From UBA4742 sp963734965 (lineage in GTDB: Bacteria > Actinomycetota > Acidimicrobiia > Acidimicrobiales > Acidimicrobilacustridaceae), in NCBI GenBank assembly GCA_963734965.1, contig CAVTJK010000003.1, forward strand, positions 372,001-436,000: DNA of 64,000 nucleotides. Direction: 5' to 3'. The notes below the pieces were generated by a model. It saw nothing but the letters and a program-made list of their open reading frames with translations. It was not told where the DNA came from and did no database searches. The stretch's first letter is position 1. Every line of letters begins with the position of its first letter. Made by a program: the position numbers and the translations under genes. Below, piece after piece: positions 53,093 to 62,000 of the stretch.

Positions 53093-53932
53093 TCAGGTGT
53101 TGATCTGCACCGGCGTGCCGAGCGGGAGGATCTTGGCCAGCATCGTGATGTCGGCGTTGTTCATCCGAATGCAGCCGTGGCTCACCTGGGTGCCGATGAG
53201 CTGAGGCTCGTTGGTCCCGTGGATCCCGAGTTGGCCGGGGCCGCCGTTGAAGCTGGTCAACGTGTCCGAGTAGCCCGACAGCCCATAGGCGTAGGGGCCG
53301 TAGTCGCCGTTCGGGTTGCTCGGCTTCAACAGCTCGGTGAGGAAGTAGATGCCACCCGGCGTCGGGGTGTTGTTGCGGGCCACACCGATCTTGATCGTGT
53401 CGGTCTGCGCTCCGTCCTTGAACAGCTTGAGCTGGAACTCGGCCAGGTCGGCCTCGAGGCGGTAGGGGTCGGGCGTCAGGGTCATCTCCGAGGCCCGCAC
53501 CCACGCGGTGCTGCCGTTGGGGCGCACCGGCAGGTAGATCTGCAGCCACTCGCACTGCTGGGCCACCGGGAAGTCCTTGACCAGGAAGGTCAGCGGGACC
53601 TTGGCGTTGGGGTTGTTGTTGTAGAGGAAGGGATTGACCATCGTCGTGCTGGGCGTCGGCGCATCGGGCTGGGCGTAGATGTTCAGCGGCCCCGCCACCG
53701 TCGCCGTCGCGACGAGGCTCTGGCCGGGTCCCAACGCCTTGCACGTCGTTCGCACGGTGGTCGTGGTGAGCGACGGGTGGCTCGTCCCCGAACGGCCCGA
53801 CGCCAGCGTCGGATGGTTCTTGGTTCCGCAGGCGGCGAGCAGCAGCGCGGCCACGACGAGGGTGACCAGGGCGAGTCGGGAACGAGGCACGGCCGCCGAG
53901 CGTACCGGCCCCGCCTCCGCCGATGGCTTCAC
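53093..53932 (-). CDS. L,D-transpeptidase lipoprotein (YkuD domain)
   Basis: 279 aa from GTG 53932, which overlaps the MFS stop by 4 bases. The signal ends VAALLLAACG (lipobox LAAC). A middle region (about 60-150) holds LNIYAQPDAP and EWLQIYLPVRPNGSTAWVRA, an SH3-like or adaptor part. The YkuD domain carries LGIHGTNEPQLIG and QVSHGCIRMNNADI, with the catalytic His and Cys (Cys254). It forms 3-3 cross-links in peptidoglycan from tetrapeptide stems, as in mycobacterial Ldt proteins, and acts outside the membrane. Confidence 0.9.
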   Translation of the reverse strand: MKPSAEAGPVRSAAVPRSRLALVTLVVAALLLAACGTKNHPTLASGRSGTSHPSLTTTTVRTTCKALGPGQSLVATATVAGPLNIYAQPDAPTPSTTMVNPFLYNNNPNAKVPLTFLVKDFPVAQQCEWLQIYLPVRPNGSTAWVRASEMTLTPDPYRLEADLAEFQLKLFKDGAQTDTIKIGVARNNTPTPGGIYFLTELLKPSNPNGDYGPYAYGLSGYSDTLTSFNGGPGQLGIHGTNEPQLIGTQVSHGCIRMNNADITMLAKILPLGTPVQINT

Positions 53933-55725
53933 CCGGGGTCGCCGTCAGGCCCGGCATCGGGCGCCGCGGCGCCCGGCGCGTCGCCGGCGGGCTCGCCGAG
54001 GGGCGGGTCCGAGCCCGGTTGGTCGATCGGGGCCAGCCCGTCGAACTCGAGCAGTTCGTGGCCGAAGGGCGAGTCGCCGAAGCCCGCCGCGATGCTGGCC
54101 GCGGCCAGTCCGTGGTCGGACGGGTTGAGGTCCTCGAGCGAGATCGAGGCCGTCTCGGGGAAGCGCAGCAGGATCAGCGCCACGACGCCGACGGGACCGA
54201 TGGCCAGGATGGCCATGGCCGGACCCAGCCCGCCGACCCGATCGGCCAGCCAGCCGGCGAGGGCCAGGCCGGCGGCGCTGCCGAGGACGCTGAACAGGTT
54301 GATGAGGCCGTTGGCCGTGCCACGCGAGTCGGTCGGGAACAGCTCGGGACCGTACACGGCGAGCGCGGGGACGGCCATGGCCCCGATCACGGTTCCGACC
54401 AACGAGAACAGCCACATGGCCGGCCCCCCGGTCAGGAACATCAGCACGGTGAAGCCCACCCCCAGGCCCACGCCGATCGAGCCGATCAGCCGTCGACCCC
54501 GGCGATCGGCCAGCCGGCCACCGACGACGATGCCGATCCCGCCGGGAGTGCTCGTGAGCAGCTGGAAGGCCACGATGCTCGAGGCGGAGAACCCTCGATC
54601 GGTCCGCAGGTACTCGTTCAGGAACGAGCTGGCCGGCAAGAGGAACACCGCCAGCAGGAAGCCGGCGGCGGCCAGCAGCACCAGCCGGCCCCGGTCCATC
54701 GTCCGCAGCTGCTGGCGCGAGATCAGCCGTTGCCGCGGCCGTCGGCCTCCCGGCGCGACAGGGTCGGTTCGACCCGCACGCTCGCGCTGGCGATGGCGCT
54801 CGAACCGCTCGGTCTCGGGGATCCGGCGCCCGAGGGCCAGCGCCAGCGGGATCATGACCAGCGGCACGACGTAGAGGATCCGCCAGGCCCACACCCCGAT
54901 GTTGGTGATGGGCAGGAGCATGACGGCCACGCCGGCCCCGAGGGCGGCGGTGGCGGTGAGCACCGAGACGGCGAAGGCCCGCGACCCGGCCGGCATCTCT
55001 TCGACGGCGATGATGCTGATCACCAGCACCAGTGCCGTCGAAAAGGCACGGGCCACGGTCTGGCTGACCCCGAGCCAGAACAGGTTCGGGGCCAGCGCGC
55101 CCGTCGCGGTCAGGGCGGCGCCGACGACGGCCGCGAAGACGAGCACCCATCGGCGTCCGCGTCGATCGGCGAGGGCCACGATCATGAGGGCGAGCAGGGC
55201 CCCGACGCGCGTCACGGCGAGCATCACGCCGACCGCGCCGTCGGTGACGCCGAAGTCCTCCTTGAAATAGGTGTTGGTCTGGCTCAGCAACGTGCCCATG
55301 TATCCGCTGAACACCGAGAACACGCACAGCAGCGAGAGCCCGACCGTCGCGCGGATGTCGAGCTGATCAGGCGGGGCCCACCACGGATGACGGCCCGTTG
55401 TCGTCGTGAACGCGGCCCTCGGCTGGCGGATCATCCGCCGGATGGGGAGCTGGAAGAGGAACCCCCATACGGGGACGGCCAGTCGGTACGAGACGGTCTC
55501 GGTGACCATCATCCGGTCGTCGGCGCGGGGCGGCCTCGCATGGGCGGGATCGTCGTCGCCCACCGGGGCGACCTCGACCGTGCGATGCCAGTGGTGGAAG
55601 GGGCCGGACTCGAGTGAGAACCCGCCGCTCGGATCGGGGCGCTCGACGACCGGACCGTGCATCGGCTCGAGGTAGAGCGTCGCCTCGCCGGCATCGACCA
55701 GGCGGGTGGTCACGACCTTCGACAC
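53929..55725 (-). CDS. MFS transporter with ~130-residue N-terminal domain
   Basis: 598 aa from GTG 55725. The N-terminal ~130 residues (EATLYLEPMHGPVVERPD, GPFHHWHRTVEVA, VTETVSYRLAVPVWGFLFQL) look like a truncated SRPBCC/cyclase-type domain ahead of the membrane part. Then come 12 helices with GVMLAVTRVGALLALMIVALADRRGRR (motif A) and GGRLADRRGRRLIG (its repeat). The C-terminal tail is acidic/Pro-rich. Such sugar-porter/ACS-like MFS proteins with this N-terminal extension occur in actinobacteria; substrate unknown. Overlaps the L,D-transpeptidase gene. Confidence 0.82.
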   Translation of the reverse strand: MSKVVTTRLVDAGEATLYLEPMHGPVVERPDPSGGFSLESGPFHHWHRTVEVAPVGDDDPAHARPPRADDRMMVTETVSYRLAVPVWGFLFQLPIRRMIRQPRAAFTTTTGRHPWWAPPDQLDIRATVGLSLLCVFSVFSGYMGTLLSQTNTYFKEDFGVTDGAVGVMLAVTRVGALLALMIVALADRRGRRWVLVFAAVVGAALTATGALAPNLFWLGVSQTVARAFSTALVLVISIIAVEEMPAGSRAFAVSVLTATAALGAGVAVMLLPITNIGVWAWRILYVVPLVMIPLALALGRRIPETERFERHRQRERAGRTDPVAPGGRRPRQRLISRQQLRTMDRGRLVLLAAAGFLLAVFLLPASSFLNEYLRTDRGFSASSIVAFQLLTSTPGGIGIVVGGRLADRRGRRLIGSIGVGLGVGFTVLMFLTGGPAMWLFSLVGTVIGAMAVPALAVYGPELFPTDSRGTANGLINLFSVLGSAAGLALAGWLADRVGGLGPAMAILAIGPVGVVALILLRFPETASISLEDLNPSDHGLAAASIAAGFGDSPFGHELLEFDGLAPIDQPGSDPPLGEPAGDAPGAAAPDAGPDGDPG

Positions 55726-55848
55726 CAGCGCAGTCTCCCCGATCTGGTGCCGGCACAGGGCATCGGGAACATCGCTGTCGTGGTGGTGGTTGGGGATGGT
55801 GGCGAGGTTGCGCGAGCATCTCGCGGTCCACCTCAGCTCAGGAGAACC

Positions 55849-56154
55849 ATGCAGGCGCAGGTCGAAGAGACGATCCAAGCCATCCGGCCGGCCATCCAGG
55901 CCGACAACGGCGACATCTTCCTGCGCGGCGTCGACGAGGAGACGGGGATCGTCCAGGTCGAGCTGATCGGCGCCTGCGTCTCGTGCCCGGCGTCGACGGT
56001 GACGCTCAAGGCCGGCATCGAGCGGATCCTCAAGGACCGTGTGCCCGGTGTCACCGAAGTGGTGAACATCGGCGAGGAGGCCGAGAGCCTCGACGCGCTG
56101 GGCAAGCAGAGCCCGCTCGATCCCGGCGTCAGCGAGACCCCGGTCAGCCTCTGA
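55849..56154 (+). CDS. NifU-like Fe-S scaffold (C-terminal NifU domain)
   Basis: 101 aa from ATG 55849, preceded by AGGAGAA. The single NifU C-terminal domain: IQAIRPAIQADNGDIFLRG, CVSCPASTVTLKAGIERIL (Cys-x-x-Cys for cluster binding), VPGVTEVVNI. Such Nfu proteins deliver Fe-S clusters to targets. It is divergent from the MFS gene. An upstream in-frame extension to 55657 overlaps the MFS 5' end and is not coding-like. Confidence 0.9.
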   Translation: MQAQVEETIQAIRPAIQADNGDIFLRGVDEETGIVQVELIGACVSCPASTVTLKAGIERILKDRVPGVTEVVNIGEEAESLDALGKQSPLDPGVSETPVSL

Positions 56155-56225
56155 CCCCTCGCCCGGGCGACCGCGCCGGCTGAGGTCGGCCGGCCTCGGT
56201 GGGGTGGCCGTTAGTCTTCGGCGTC

Positions 56226-57224
56226 GTGGCCCGCTCGCGCTCGACCGACCCCGGCCCGCTCCTGGATCAGGCCCAGGACGGCAACCGCACCGCGCTGGCC
56301 CGGCTGCTCACGCTGGTCGAGCGGGGTGGCGATCAGGCCGCCGCCGTCGACCGACTGGTGTACGACCGCAGCGGCCGGGCTCACACCGTCGGGTTGACGG
56401 GATCGCCAGGTGCGGGCAAGTCGACCCTGGTCAGCTCGCTCATCGGCCAGGCCCGAGCGGCCGGGCAGCGCGTCGGCGTGCTGGCCATCGACCCGTCCTC
56501 GCCGTTCACGGGCGGGGCGATCCTCGGCGACCGGGTGCGCATGGGCGAGCACGCGCTCGACGACGGGGTCTTCATCCGTTCCATGGCGACGCGCGGCCAC
56601 CTCGGCGGCCTGGCCGTGGCCACGCCCCAGGCCGCTCGCCTGCTCGACGCCGTCGGCTGCGACCTCGTGCTGATCGAGACGGTGGGGGTCGGGCAGGTCG
56701 AGGTCGAGGTGGCGGGCGAGGCCGATCTGTCCGTCGTCGTCGTCAACCCTGGGTGGGGCGATGCCGTGCAGGCCAACAAGGCCGGTCTGATGGAGATCGC
56801 CGACGTGTTCGTCATCAACAAGGCCGACCGGCCCGGTGAGGCCCAGACCCGACGCGACCTCGATCAGATGCTGGATCTGTCGAGCCCAGGGGTGGGCGTC
56901 GATCACGACGAGGCCTGGCGGCCCCCCATCATCAGCACCGTCGCCACGACCGGCGACGGACTGGCCGAGCTCTGGTCGACGCTGACCGGCGCCCTCGACC
57001 GCCTGGGTGCCGACGGTGAGCTCGCTCGGCGCCGCGAAGCCCGGCTCGGCGCCGAGCTGTCGCGGGTGGTGGCGGCTCGGTTGGCCGAGCGCGTGGTCGA
57101 GCTGTCGGCGGGTGAGAGCTACGACCGCACGCGACGCGAGGTCGTGTCGCGCCTGCTGGCGCCGTGGGACGCGGCCGACCGGTTGGTTCGCGCCGCCGAC
57201 CCCGATGCGGACCCCGCTCGCTAG
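56226..57224 (+). CDS. meaB: Methylmalonyl-CoA mutase-associated GTPase MeaB
   Basis: 332 aa from GTG 56226 (an in-frame GTG at 56199 is less likely). G3E P-loop GTPase: Walker A GSPGAGKST, VGVLAIDPSSPFTGGAILGD, ETVGVGQVEVEVAGEADL and NKADRP (base specificity). It protects and reloads B12 mutases such as the large subunit encoded at 48610. The last 4 bases overlap the convergent mscL stop. Confidence 0.95.
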   Translation: MARSRSTDPGPLLDQAQDGNRTALARLLTLVERGGDQAAAVDRLVYDRSGRAHTVGLTGSPGAGKSTLVSSLIGQARAAGQRVGVLAIDPSSPFTGGAILGDRVRMGEHALDDGVFIRSMATRGHLGGLAVATPQAARLLDAVGCDLVLIETVGVGQVEVEVAGEADLSVVVVNPGWGDAVQANKAGLMEIADVFVINKADRPGEAQTRRDLDQMLDLSSPGVGVDHDEAWRPPIISTVATTGDGLAELWSTLTGALDRLGADGELARRREARLGAELSRVVAARLAERVVELSAGESYDRTRREVVSRLLAPWDAADRLVRAADPDADPAR

Positions 57225-57610
57225 TCCTGCTGGGCGACGAGCGCGTCGCGGATCTCGGTGAGCAGGTCGATCTCGGTCGCCTCGGCCGGAGTCTCGTCGC
57301 CATCTCCGCGGCGGAGGCGCTGGAGCGAGTTCAGCCCCTTCACCACCACGAACATGGCGGCGCCGACGATCAGGAAGTTGACGATGGCGGTGAGCAGCGC
57401 CCCGTAGTGGATCTCGGTGCCGTTGACCGAGTACGAGATCCGGTCGAACACGGGCTTGCCGAACAGAGCGGCGACGAGCTGCAGCACGACCTCGTTGGCG
57501 AAGGCGTTGACCACCTGGGTGAAGGCGGCCCCGACGACGACGGCGACGGCCAGGTCGACGACGTTGCCCCGAGTGATGAACTCCCGGAACTCTTTGACGA
57601 TGCTCTTCAC
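57221..57610 (-). CDS. mscL: Large-conductance mechanosensitive channel
   Basis: 129 aa from GTG 57610. An N-terminal amphipathic helix (VKEFREFITRGNVVDLAVAVVVG) contains the conserved TM1 start. The periplasmic loop has SYSVNGTEIHYG. TM2 is FLIVGAAMFVVVKGLN, then a cytoplasmic helix (TEIDLLTEIRDALVAQQ). MscL pentamers open under membrane tension to release solutes during osmotic downshock. It overlaps meaB by 4 bases at the 3' ends. Confidence 0.95.
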   Translation of the reverse strand: MKSIVKEFREFITRGNVVDLAVAVVVGAAFTQVVNAFANEVVLQLVAALFGKPVFDRISYSVNGTEIHYGALLTAIVNFLIVGAAMFVVVKGLNSLQRLRRGDGDETPAEATEIDLLTEIRDALVAQQD

Positions 57611-57720
57611 GGATGGACTCCTCGTGGTCAGCGGCGGTGCCCGACGAGACCGAGGGTCTCGTCGGAGATGATCGAGATGCAAGGTGCCGAAGTCGAGAGG
57701 CTAGGTCCGGCACCGGGGTC

Positions 57721-57810
57721 GCGGCCGAGACCCGCCACTGTCGCCGGGCGTCCGCCGAGCGGGTCGCAGCCGAGACCCGCAACTGTCGACGGGCGTCCGC
57801 TGAGCGGGTC
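57721..57810 (+). repeat. Tandem 45-bp direct repeat
   Basis: Two 45-bp units (57721-57765 and 57766-57810) with four differences, just before the enoyl-CoA hydratase gene. Each contains GCCGAGACCCGC and CCGAGCGGGTC/CTGAGCGGGTC. It could be a duplicated regulatory site or a small expansion. Confidence 0.7.
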
Positions 57811-57838
57811 CGGATGTCGGAGCGGTAGCGTGCGCGCC

Positions 57839-58639
57839 ATGGCCACCGACACGAGCGAATCGACCCCGGCTGCTCTGGTGCACCTCGAGCGCTTCGACGA
57901 CGGCGTGGCTCTGGTCACCCTCGACCACCCCAAGGTGAACGCGCTCTCGGCCGCCCTGCTCTCCGAGCTCCACGGCGTCGCGACCGAGTTGGCCGCCGAC
58001 CCACCCGGCGCCGTGGTGGTCACCGGCGGCGATCGGATCTTCGCCGCCGGCGCCGAGATCAGCGAGTTCGGCGGCCCCGACGAGGCGGCGGTCATCGGCG
58101 ATCGAATCCATGCCACCCTCGACGCCATCGCCGCCATCCCGAGGATGGTCATCGCCTCGGTGAGCGGCTACGCGCTCGGCGGGGGCTGCGAGCTGGCGCT
58201 GGCCTGTGACGTGCGCTTCGCCTCGACCCGCGCTCGGTTCGGCCAACCCGAGATCCTCCTCGGGATCATCCCCGGCGGCGGCGGCACCCAGCGACTGGCC
58301 CGACTGATCGGGCCGGCCAAGGCCAAGGACCTCATCCTGACCGGACGCCACGTGCCCGCCGACGAGGCCCTCGCCATCGGACTGGTCGACTACGTGGTGC
58401 CGGCCGACGAGTTGACCACCACGGTGATGGCCTACGCCGCCGAGCTGGCCCGCGGTCCGTTGCAGGCGCACGCGCTGGCCAAGTCGGCCATCGATCGCGG
58501 GCTCGACTCGACGTTGGCGGACGGGCTCGAGCTCGAGCGGCAGGCCTTCGTCGAGGTGTTCCGCACCGCGGACAGCCAAGCGGGCGTGGCCTCGTTCCTG
58601 GTCGACGGCCCCGGCCACGCCACCTTCACCGGCGCCTGA
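57839..58639 (+). CDS. Enoyl-CoA hydratase/isomerase family protein
   Basis: 266 aa from ATG 57839; a longer upstream frame overlaps mscL and is not coding. Crotonase signature: IFAAGAEISEFGG, IPRMVIASVSGYALGGGCELALACD (oxyanion and active-site strand), RFGQPEILLGIIPGGGGTQRL (with the catalytic Glu-region E..LG..PG) and IGLVDYVVP. It hydrates trans-2-enoyl-CoA in beta-oxidation or a related pathway; the exact substrate is not determinable. A palindromic element lies after the stop. Confidence 0.92.
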   Translation: MATDTSESTPAALVHLERFDDGVALVTLDHPKVNALSAALLSELHGVATELAADPPGAVVVTGGDRIFAAGAEISEFGGPDEAAVIGDRIHATLDAIAAIPRMVIASVSGYALGGGCELALACDVRFASTRARFGQPEILLGIIPGGGGTQRLARLIGPAKAKDLILTGRHVPADEALAIGLVDYVVPADELTTTVMAYAAELARGPLQAHALAKSAIDRGLDSTLADGLELERQAFVEVFRTADSQAGVASFLVDGPGHATFTGA

Positions 58640-58661
58640 CGGGTCGACCCCCGCCTTCTGG

Positions 58662-58712
58662 GCTTCTGGTGGCATCCGAGGGCGTAGGAGGCCCTTGATC
58701 GCCGCCAGAAGC
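58662..58712. repeat. 51-nt palindromic element, possible fourth copy
   Basis: GCTTCTGGTGGC (58662-58673) and GCCGCCAGAAGC (58701-58712), 11 of 12 paired plus one G-U, with inner stem AGGGC/GCCCT. The TTCTGGTG core is shared with the 7712 element. It lies 23 bases after the hydratase stop. Confidence 0.5.
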
Positions 58713-58796
58713 GTGGGCCGAGCGGGCATCGTTGTGACATCGAACGCCGAGCGGCGCCGACCGCGGTGGCAGGATCGCCGGTAGCGTCAGGTGGCC

Positions 58797-59708
58797 ATGG
58801 CTGAGCCGTCACCGCCGACCGGAGGGCCCGGATCTCCCGGAGTGCTCACGTGCTACCGCCATCCCGATCGGCGGGCCGGTGTCTCGTGCCAGCGCTGTGG
58901 CCGGCCCGTGTGCCCGAGCTGCATGGTCCAGGCGTCGGTCGGGTTCCAGTGCCCCGAGTGCGTGAAGCAGGCCGCCAAGTCCAGCCCCACCATCACCGCT
59001 CGATCGCTGCAGCGCGAACCGATCGCCACCTACGTGTTGATCGCGCTCAACGTGGCCGCCTTCGTGTACCTGGTCGCCCGGGGCGGGACGATCGGCAACG
59101 GAGGCGGGCCGGCCGATCTCGACTACGGCCTGGTCGGCGCGGGCCTCGGACCGAACGGGCATCTCGTCGGCGTCGGCACCGGCGAGTGGTACCGCCTGTT
59201 CACGGGCGGCTTCCTCCACGCCGGGATCATCCATCTGGGCCTGAACATGTTCGTGCTGTGGATCGTGGGTCGACAGATGGAGCAGATCCTCGGTCCGGCG
59301 CGCTACGTGGCCCTCTACATCGTCGCGCTGGTGGCCGGGGCCTTCGCCGTCATGCTGGTCGATCCCAACGCCCTGACGGTCGGCGCGTCCGGCGCCATCT
59401 TCGGACTGATGGGAGCGGCGGCGTCCTATCAGCGGTCGCGGGGCATCAACCTGATGCAGTCGGGTCTCGGCGCCCTCATCGTCATCAACCTGGTGTTCAC
59501 CTTCGCCGTGCCCGGCATCTCGATCGGGGGTCACATCGGCGGCCTGGTGGCCGGGTTGATCACCGGGTGGTTGATCTTCGAGCTCGAGCAGCGGGTGCGA
59601 TCCGAATGGCCGGCCCTGTTGCTGTGCGCCGGATTGACGGTCGCGCTCACCCTCGGCGGCTACTGGGCGGCCCATCACTACCTGATGACGGGCCACGCCA
59701 TCATCTAG
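58797..59708 (+). CDS. Rhomboid-family intramembrane protease with zinc-ribbon/B-box-like N-terminus
   Basis: 303 aa from ATG 58797 (GTG 58791 is in frame two codons before). N-terminal CYRHPDRRAGVSCQRCGRPVCPSC and CPECV give paired Cys/His, a small zinc-binding domain. Six to seven helices follow with GEWYRLFTGGFLHAGIIHLGLNMF, GASGAIFGLMGA (catalytic Ser) and GGHIGGLVAGLITGW (catalytic His). It cleaves transmembrane substrates within the bilayer; the substrate is unknown. Confidence 0.9.
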   Translation: MAEPSPPTGGPGSPGVLTCYRHPDRRAGVSCQRCGRPVCPSCMVQASVGFQCPECVKQAAKSSPTITARSLQREPIATYVLIALNVAAFVYLVARGGTIGNGGGPADLDYGLVGAGLGPNGHLVGVGTGEWYRLFTGGFLHAGIIHLGLNMFVLWIVGRQMEQILGPARYVALYIVALVAGAFAVMLVDPNALTVGASGAIFGLMGAAASYQRSRGINLMQSGLGALIVINLVFTFAVPGISIGGHIGGLVAGLITGWLIFELEQRVRSEWPALLLCAGLTVALTLGGYWAAHHYLMTGHAII

Positions 59709-59749
59709 CCGTGCCCCTGGCGGTGCCGGCGGCGGGGCGCGCCACCCGC

Positions 59750-60211
59750 TCAGCGGGCGAGCTGACCGGACTCGATCATCCGCTTGAGCGTGCGCAGGTT
59801 GCGCCGCCAGACCTGGCGGAGCACCACGCCGCCGGCCAGCGCGCCGAGGGGTCCACCCAGCCACCACGGGAAGCGCAGGCTCTCCTTCCACGTGAAGCGG
59901 GTAGCTGGGCCTCGGCGGCGACGGACGCGCGTGAGCGTGAACGCGCCCTGGCCGGTCACGACGCCCACGTGGCGCACGCCCATGCGTCGGCGGGGTCGCC
60001 AGCTGGTGATCTCCATGGCGTCGGTCAGGCGGAGTGGTCCGACGCGCGTGTCGCAGTCGAAGCTCGTGCCGACGCCCGATGAGCGACGCGACGTGAACCG
60101 GATGGCGCGGGCGTCGTGCATCCACAGCACGTGTGACGAGATGTCGCTGATCGAGTCCCAGACCTGTGTCGGCGTCGCCTCGATGACCGTGCTGACCCGT
60201 ATGCGACTCAC
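59750..60211 (-). CDS. SRPBCC-family (polyketide cyclase/dehydrase-like) protein
   Basis: 153 aa from GTG 60211. IRVSTVIEATPTQVWDSISDISSHVLW is the START/SRPBCC N-terminal strand-helix, and the ending LRTLKRMIESGQLAR is the usual C-terminal helix. Hydrophobic-pocket fold binding lipids or small molecules; ligand unknown. It overlaps the methyltransferase stop by 4 bases (GTGA), so they are co-transcribed. Confidence 0.85.
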   Translation of the reverse strand: MSRIRVSTVIEATPTQVWDSISDISSHVLWMHDARAIRFTSRRSSGVGTSFDCDTRVGPLRLTDAMEITSWRPRRRMGVRHVGVVTGQGAFTLTRVRRRRGPATRFTWKESLRFPWWLGGPLGALAGGVVLRQVWRRNLRTLKRMIESGQLAR

Positions 60212-61029
60212 GGTCGGACGCCCGACGCAGGCCGCGCCCCCGTCACCGGGTCCGCCGCCCGGCCGTAGATCGAGATGGCCACGGGGCTGTCGTCGTCGAA
60301 GGGGCTGGCGTCCCAGTCGCTCCAGCGGTGGACGAGGGTCAGGCTCGCGGCCTCGGCCAGCGCGTCGAGCTGGTCCGGGCGCAGGTAGTGGACTCGCCAC
60401 GGTCGCAGGCGCGTGGTCTGCTCGGTGATCTGGATGTGCTGGCCCTCGATGGTCTGAGTCGCCGGGTCGTGCACCGACGCCGTGAGCACGACCTCGCCGA
60501 GGGCCATGCGGCTGACGCCGACGCTGTCGCGCCGCAGGCCATCGGGCGGGCGGACCAGCTCGTCGCCGGGGACGAAGGCCTCGACCACGACGTGGCCGTC
60601 GGGGGCCAGGCGGTGGGCCGCCCCGGCCAGGCACCGCGCCTGTTGGTGCTCGTCGGCCAGGTTGAACAGCGTGTTGAACGCGATCAGCACGATGTCGAAC
60701 CCGTGACCGTCGCCGTCGCCGCCGTCGAGCCCGAGCTCGTCCAGATCCGCCATGTCGCCGTGGTGACGACCGATGGCCTCCGCGCCCGGCTTGGTCGCGA
60801 GCTGTCCGAGCATGGCGGCGGAGCTGTCGACGCCGGTGACGTGCATCCCGGCGGCGGCGAGGGGGAGCGCGAGGCGTCCCGTGCCGATTCCCAGCTCGAG
60901 CAGCGAGCCGCCGGGGGCCAGCGCGACGAGCGAGGCGACACACGCCGCGACATCGCTCACATCGGGGTACCAGCGGTCGTAGACGTCGGCGAAGGCGTCG
61001 CCGTAGGAGCCGGACTCCAGGTCTTCCAC
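60208..61029 (-). CDS. Class I SAM-dependent methyltransferase
   Basis: 273 aa from GTG 61029. DAFADVYDRWYPD starts the Rossmann fold; motif I is LLELGIGTGRLALPLAAAG; then GVDSSAAMLGQL (motif II-like Asp) and DIVLIAFNTLFNL. Candidate substrates include small molecules or lipids. An upstream ATG at 61068 would overlap the divergent gene starting at 61047, so the later start is preferred. It has no recognisable specificity domain. Confidence 0.85.
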   Translation of the reverse strand: MEDLESGSYGDAFADVYDRWYPDVSDVAACVASLVALAPGGSLLELGIGTGRLALPLAAAGMHVTGVDSSAAMLGQLATKPGAEAIGRHHGDMADLDELGLDGGDGDGHGFDIVLIAFNTLFNLADEHQQARCLAGAAHRLAPDGHVVVEAFVPGDELVRPPDGLRRDSVGVSRMALGEVVLTASVHDPATQTIEGQHIQITEQTTRLRPWRVHYLRPDQLDALAEAASLTLVHRWSDWDASPFDDDSPVAISIYGRAADPVTGARPASGVRP

Positions 61030-61046
61030 CGGCTTAGTCTGTCCGC

Positions 61047-62000
61047 GTGGAGCCAGTCGGCGGTTCATCGGGCCGAGACGCGTGGGCCGCGCCCGACAGC
61101 TCGGCGCTCGGCACCGGTCACGTCTCACCGCCGCCACTGCGCGGCGACGACATCGATGACGCGACCCGAGCCCCCCGGCCGGCGCCGCGGCTGCCGGTTC
61201 CGCTGCGGCCCATGACCTTGTCGGATCTGCTCGACGGTCCGTTCCGCGTCATCAAGTCCAAGCCGCGGACCGTGTTCGCGATCGCCGCCGCCATCCTGAT
61301 CCCGACCGATCTCGTCGGCGCGTTCCTGCAGCGCCACACGTTGCAGGCCAACGCCTTCGGCGGCAACGTCCTCACCGGAACGACCTTCTTCTCGTCCGGC
61401 GGTGACCTGTTGGCCCTGGTCGTGGCGGCCATGCTCCAGGCCGCCGCCCTGTTCTTCCTCGGCGGCGCCCTGGCCCGGCTGCTGTCGGCCTGGTACGCCG
61501 GCGGCGATCTCACCGCCGGCCAGGCCCTGCGGGCCAGCTTCAGCCGGGGCTGGGCGCTCATCGGCGCCTTCCTGCTGCTGTTCCCCGTCAAGGTGGTCAG
61601 CTACGCGCTCTGCTACTTCCCCGTGATCGCGACGGTGACGCTGTTCTCGCTGACGGCGCCGGCCATCGTCGTCGAGGGGCTCGGGCCCATCGCCGGCGCG
61701 CGTCGATCCTGGCGCCTCGTGTGGCGCCGGTTCTGGCCGTGCGTGTTGACCATCGTCGTCGCGACCTTCGGGGCCACGGTCCTCACGAGCGTCTTCGCCT
61801 TCATCCCGTTGGCGGCGGCCCAACTCCTGCCGGCCCCGCTCGACTGGATCGCCATGGGCATCATCCGAGCCGCGGTGGGCATGCTCGTGACGACGGCACT
61901 GGTGTCGGTGTCGGTGTTGCTGTACCTCGACCTGCGGATCCGCACCGAGGGCCTCGACATCGAGCTCGAGGCGGCCGACGCCTTCCGCCATGGTCGTTGA
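61047..62000 (+). CDS. Multi-pass membrane protein, glycerophosphoryl-diester-phosphodiesterase-membrane-domain-like
   Basis: 317 aa. A polar ~55-residue N-terminus precedes RPMTLSDLLDGPFRVIKSKPR and several helices (TVFAIAAAILIPTDLVGAFL, ALVVAAMLQAAALFFLGGAL, LIGAFLLLFPVKVVSYALCY, TLFSLTAPAIVVEG, CVLTIVVATFGATVLTSVFA). The LSDLLDGPFRVIK...P segment is typical of this family of ~6-TM proteins of unknown role, often beside DUF4129 genes. It overlaps the next gene by 11 bases. Confidence 0.75.
   Translation: MEPVGGSSGRDAWAAPDSSALGTGHVSPPPLRGDDIDDATRAPRPAPRLPVPLRPMTLSDLLDGPFRVIKSKPRTVFAIAAAILIPTDLVGAFLQRHTLQANAFGGNVLTGTTFFSSGGDLLALVVAAMLQAAALFFLGGALARLLSAWYAGGDLTAGQALRASFSRGWALIGAFLLLFPVKVVSYALCYFPVIATVTLFSLTAPAIVVEGLGPIAGARRSWRLVWRRFWPCVLTIVVATFGATVLTSVFAFIPLAAAQLLPAPLDWIAMGIIRAAVGMLVTTALVSVSVLLYLDLRIRTEGLDIELEAADAFRHGR

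Noticed and set aside
61030..61068. Upstream ATG start for the methyltransferase
   Set aside because: It would overlap the start of the divergent membrane-protein gene; GTG 61029 begins at the conserved N-terminus.
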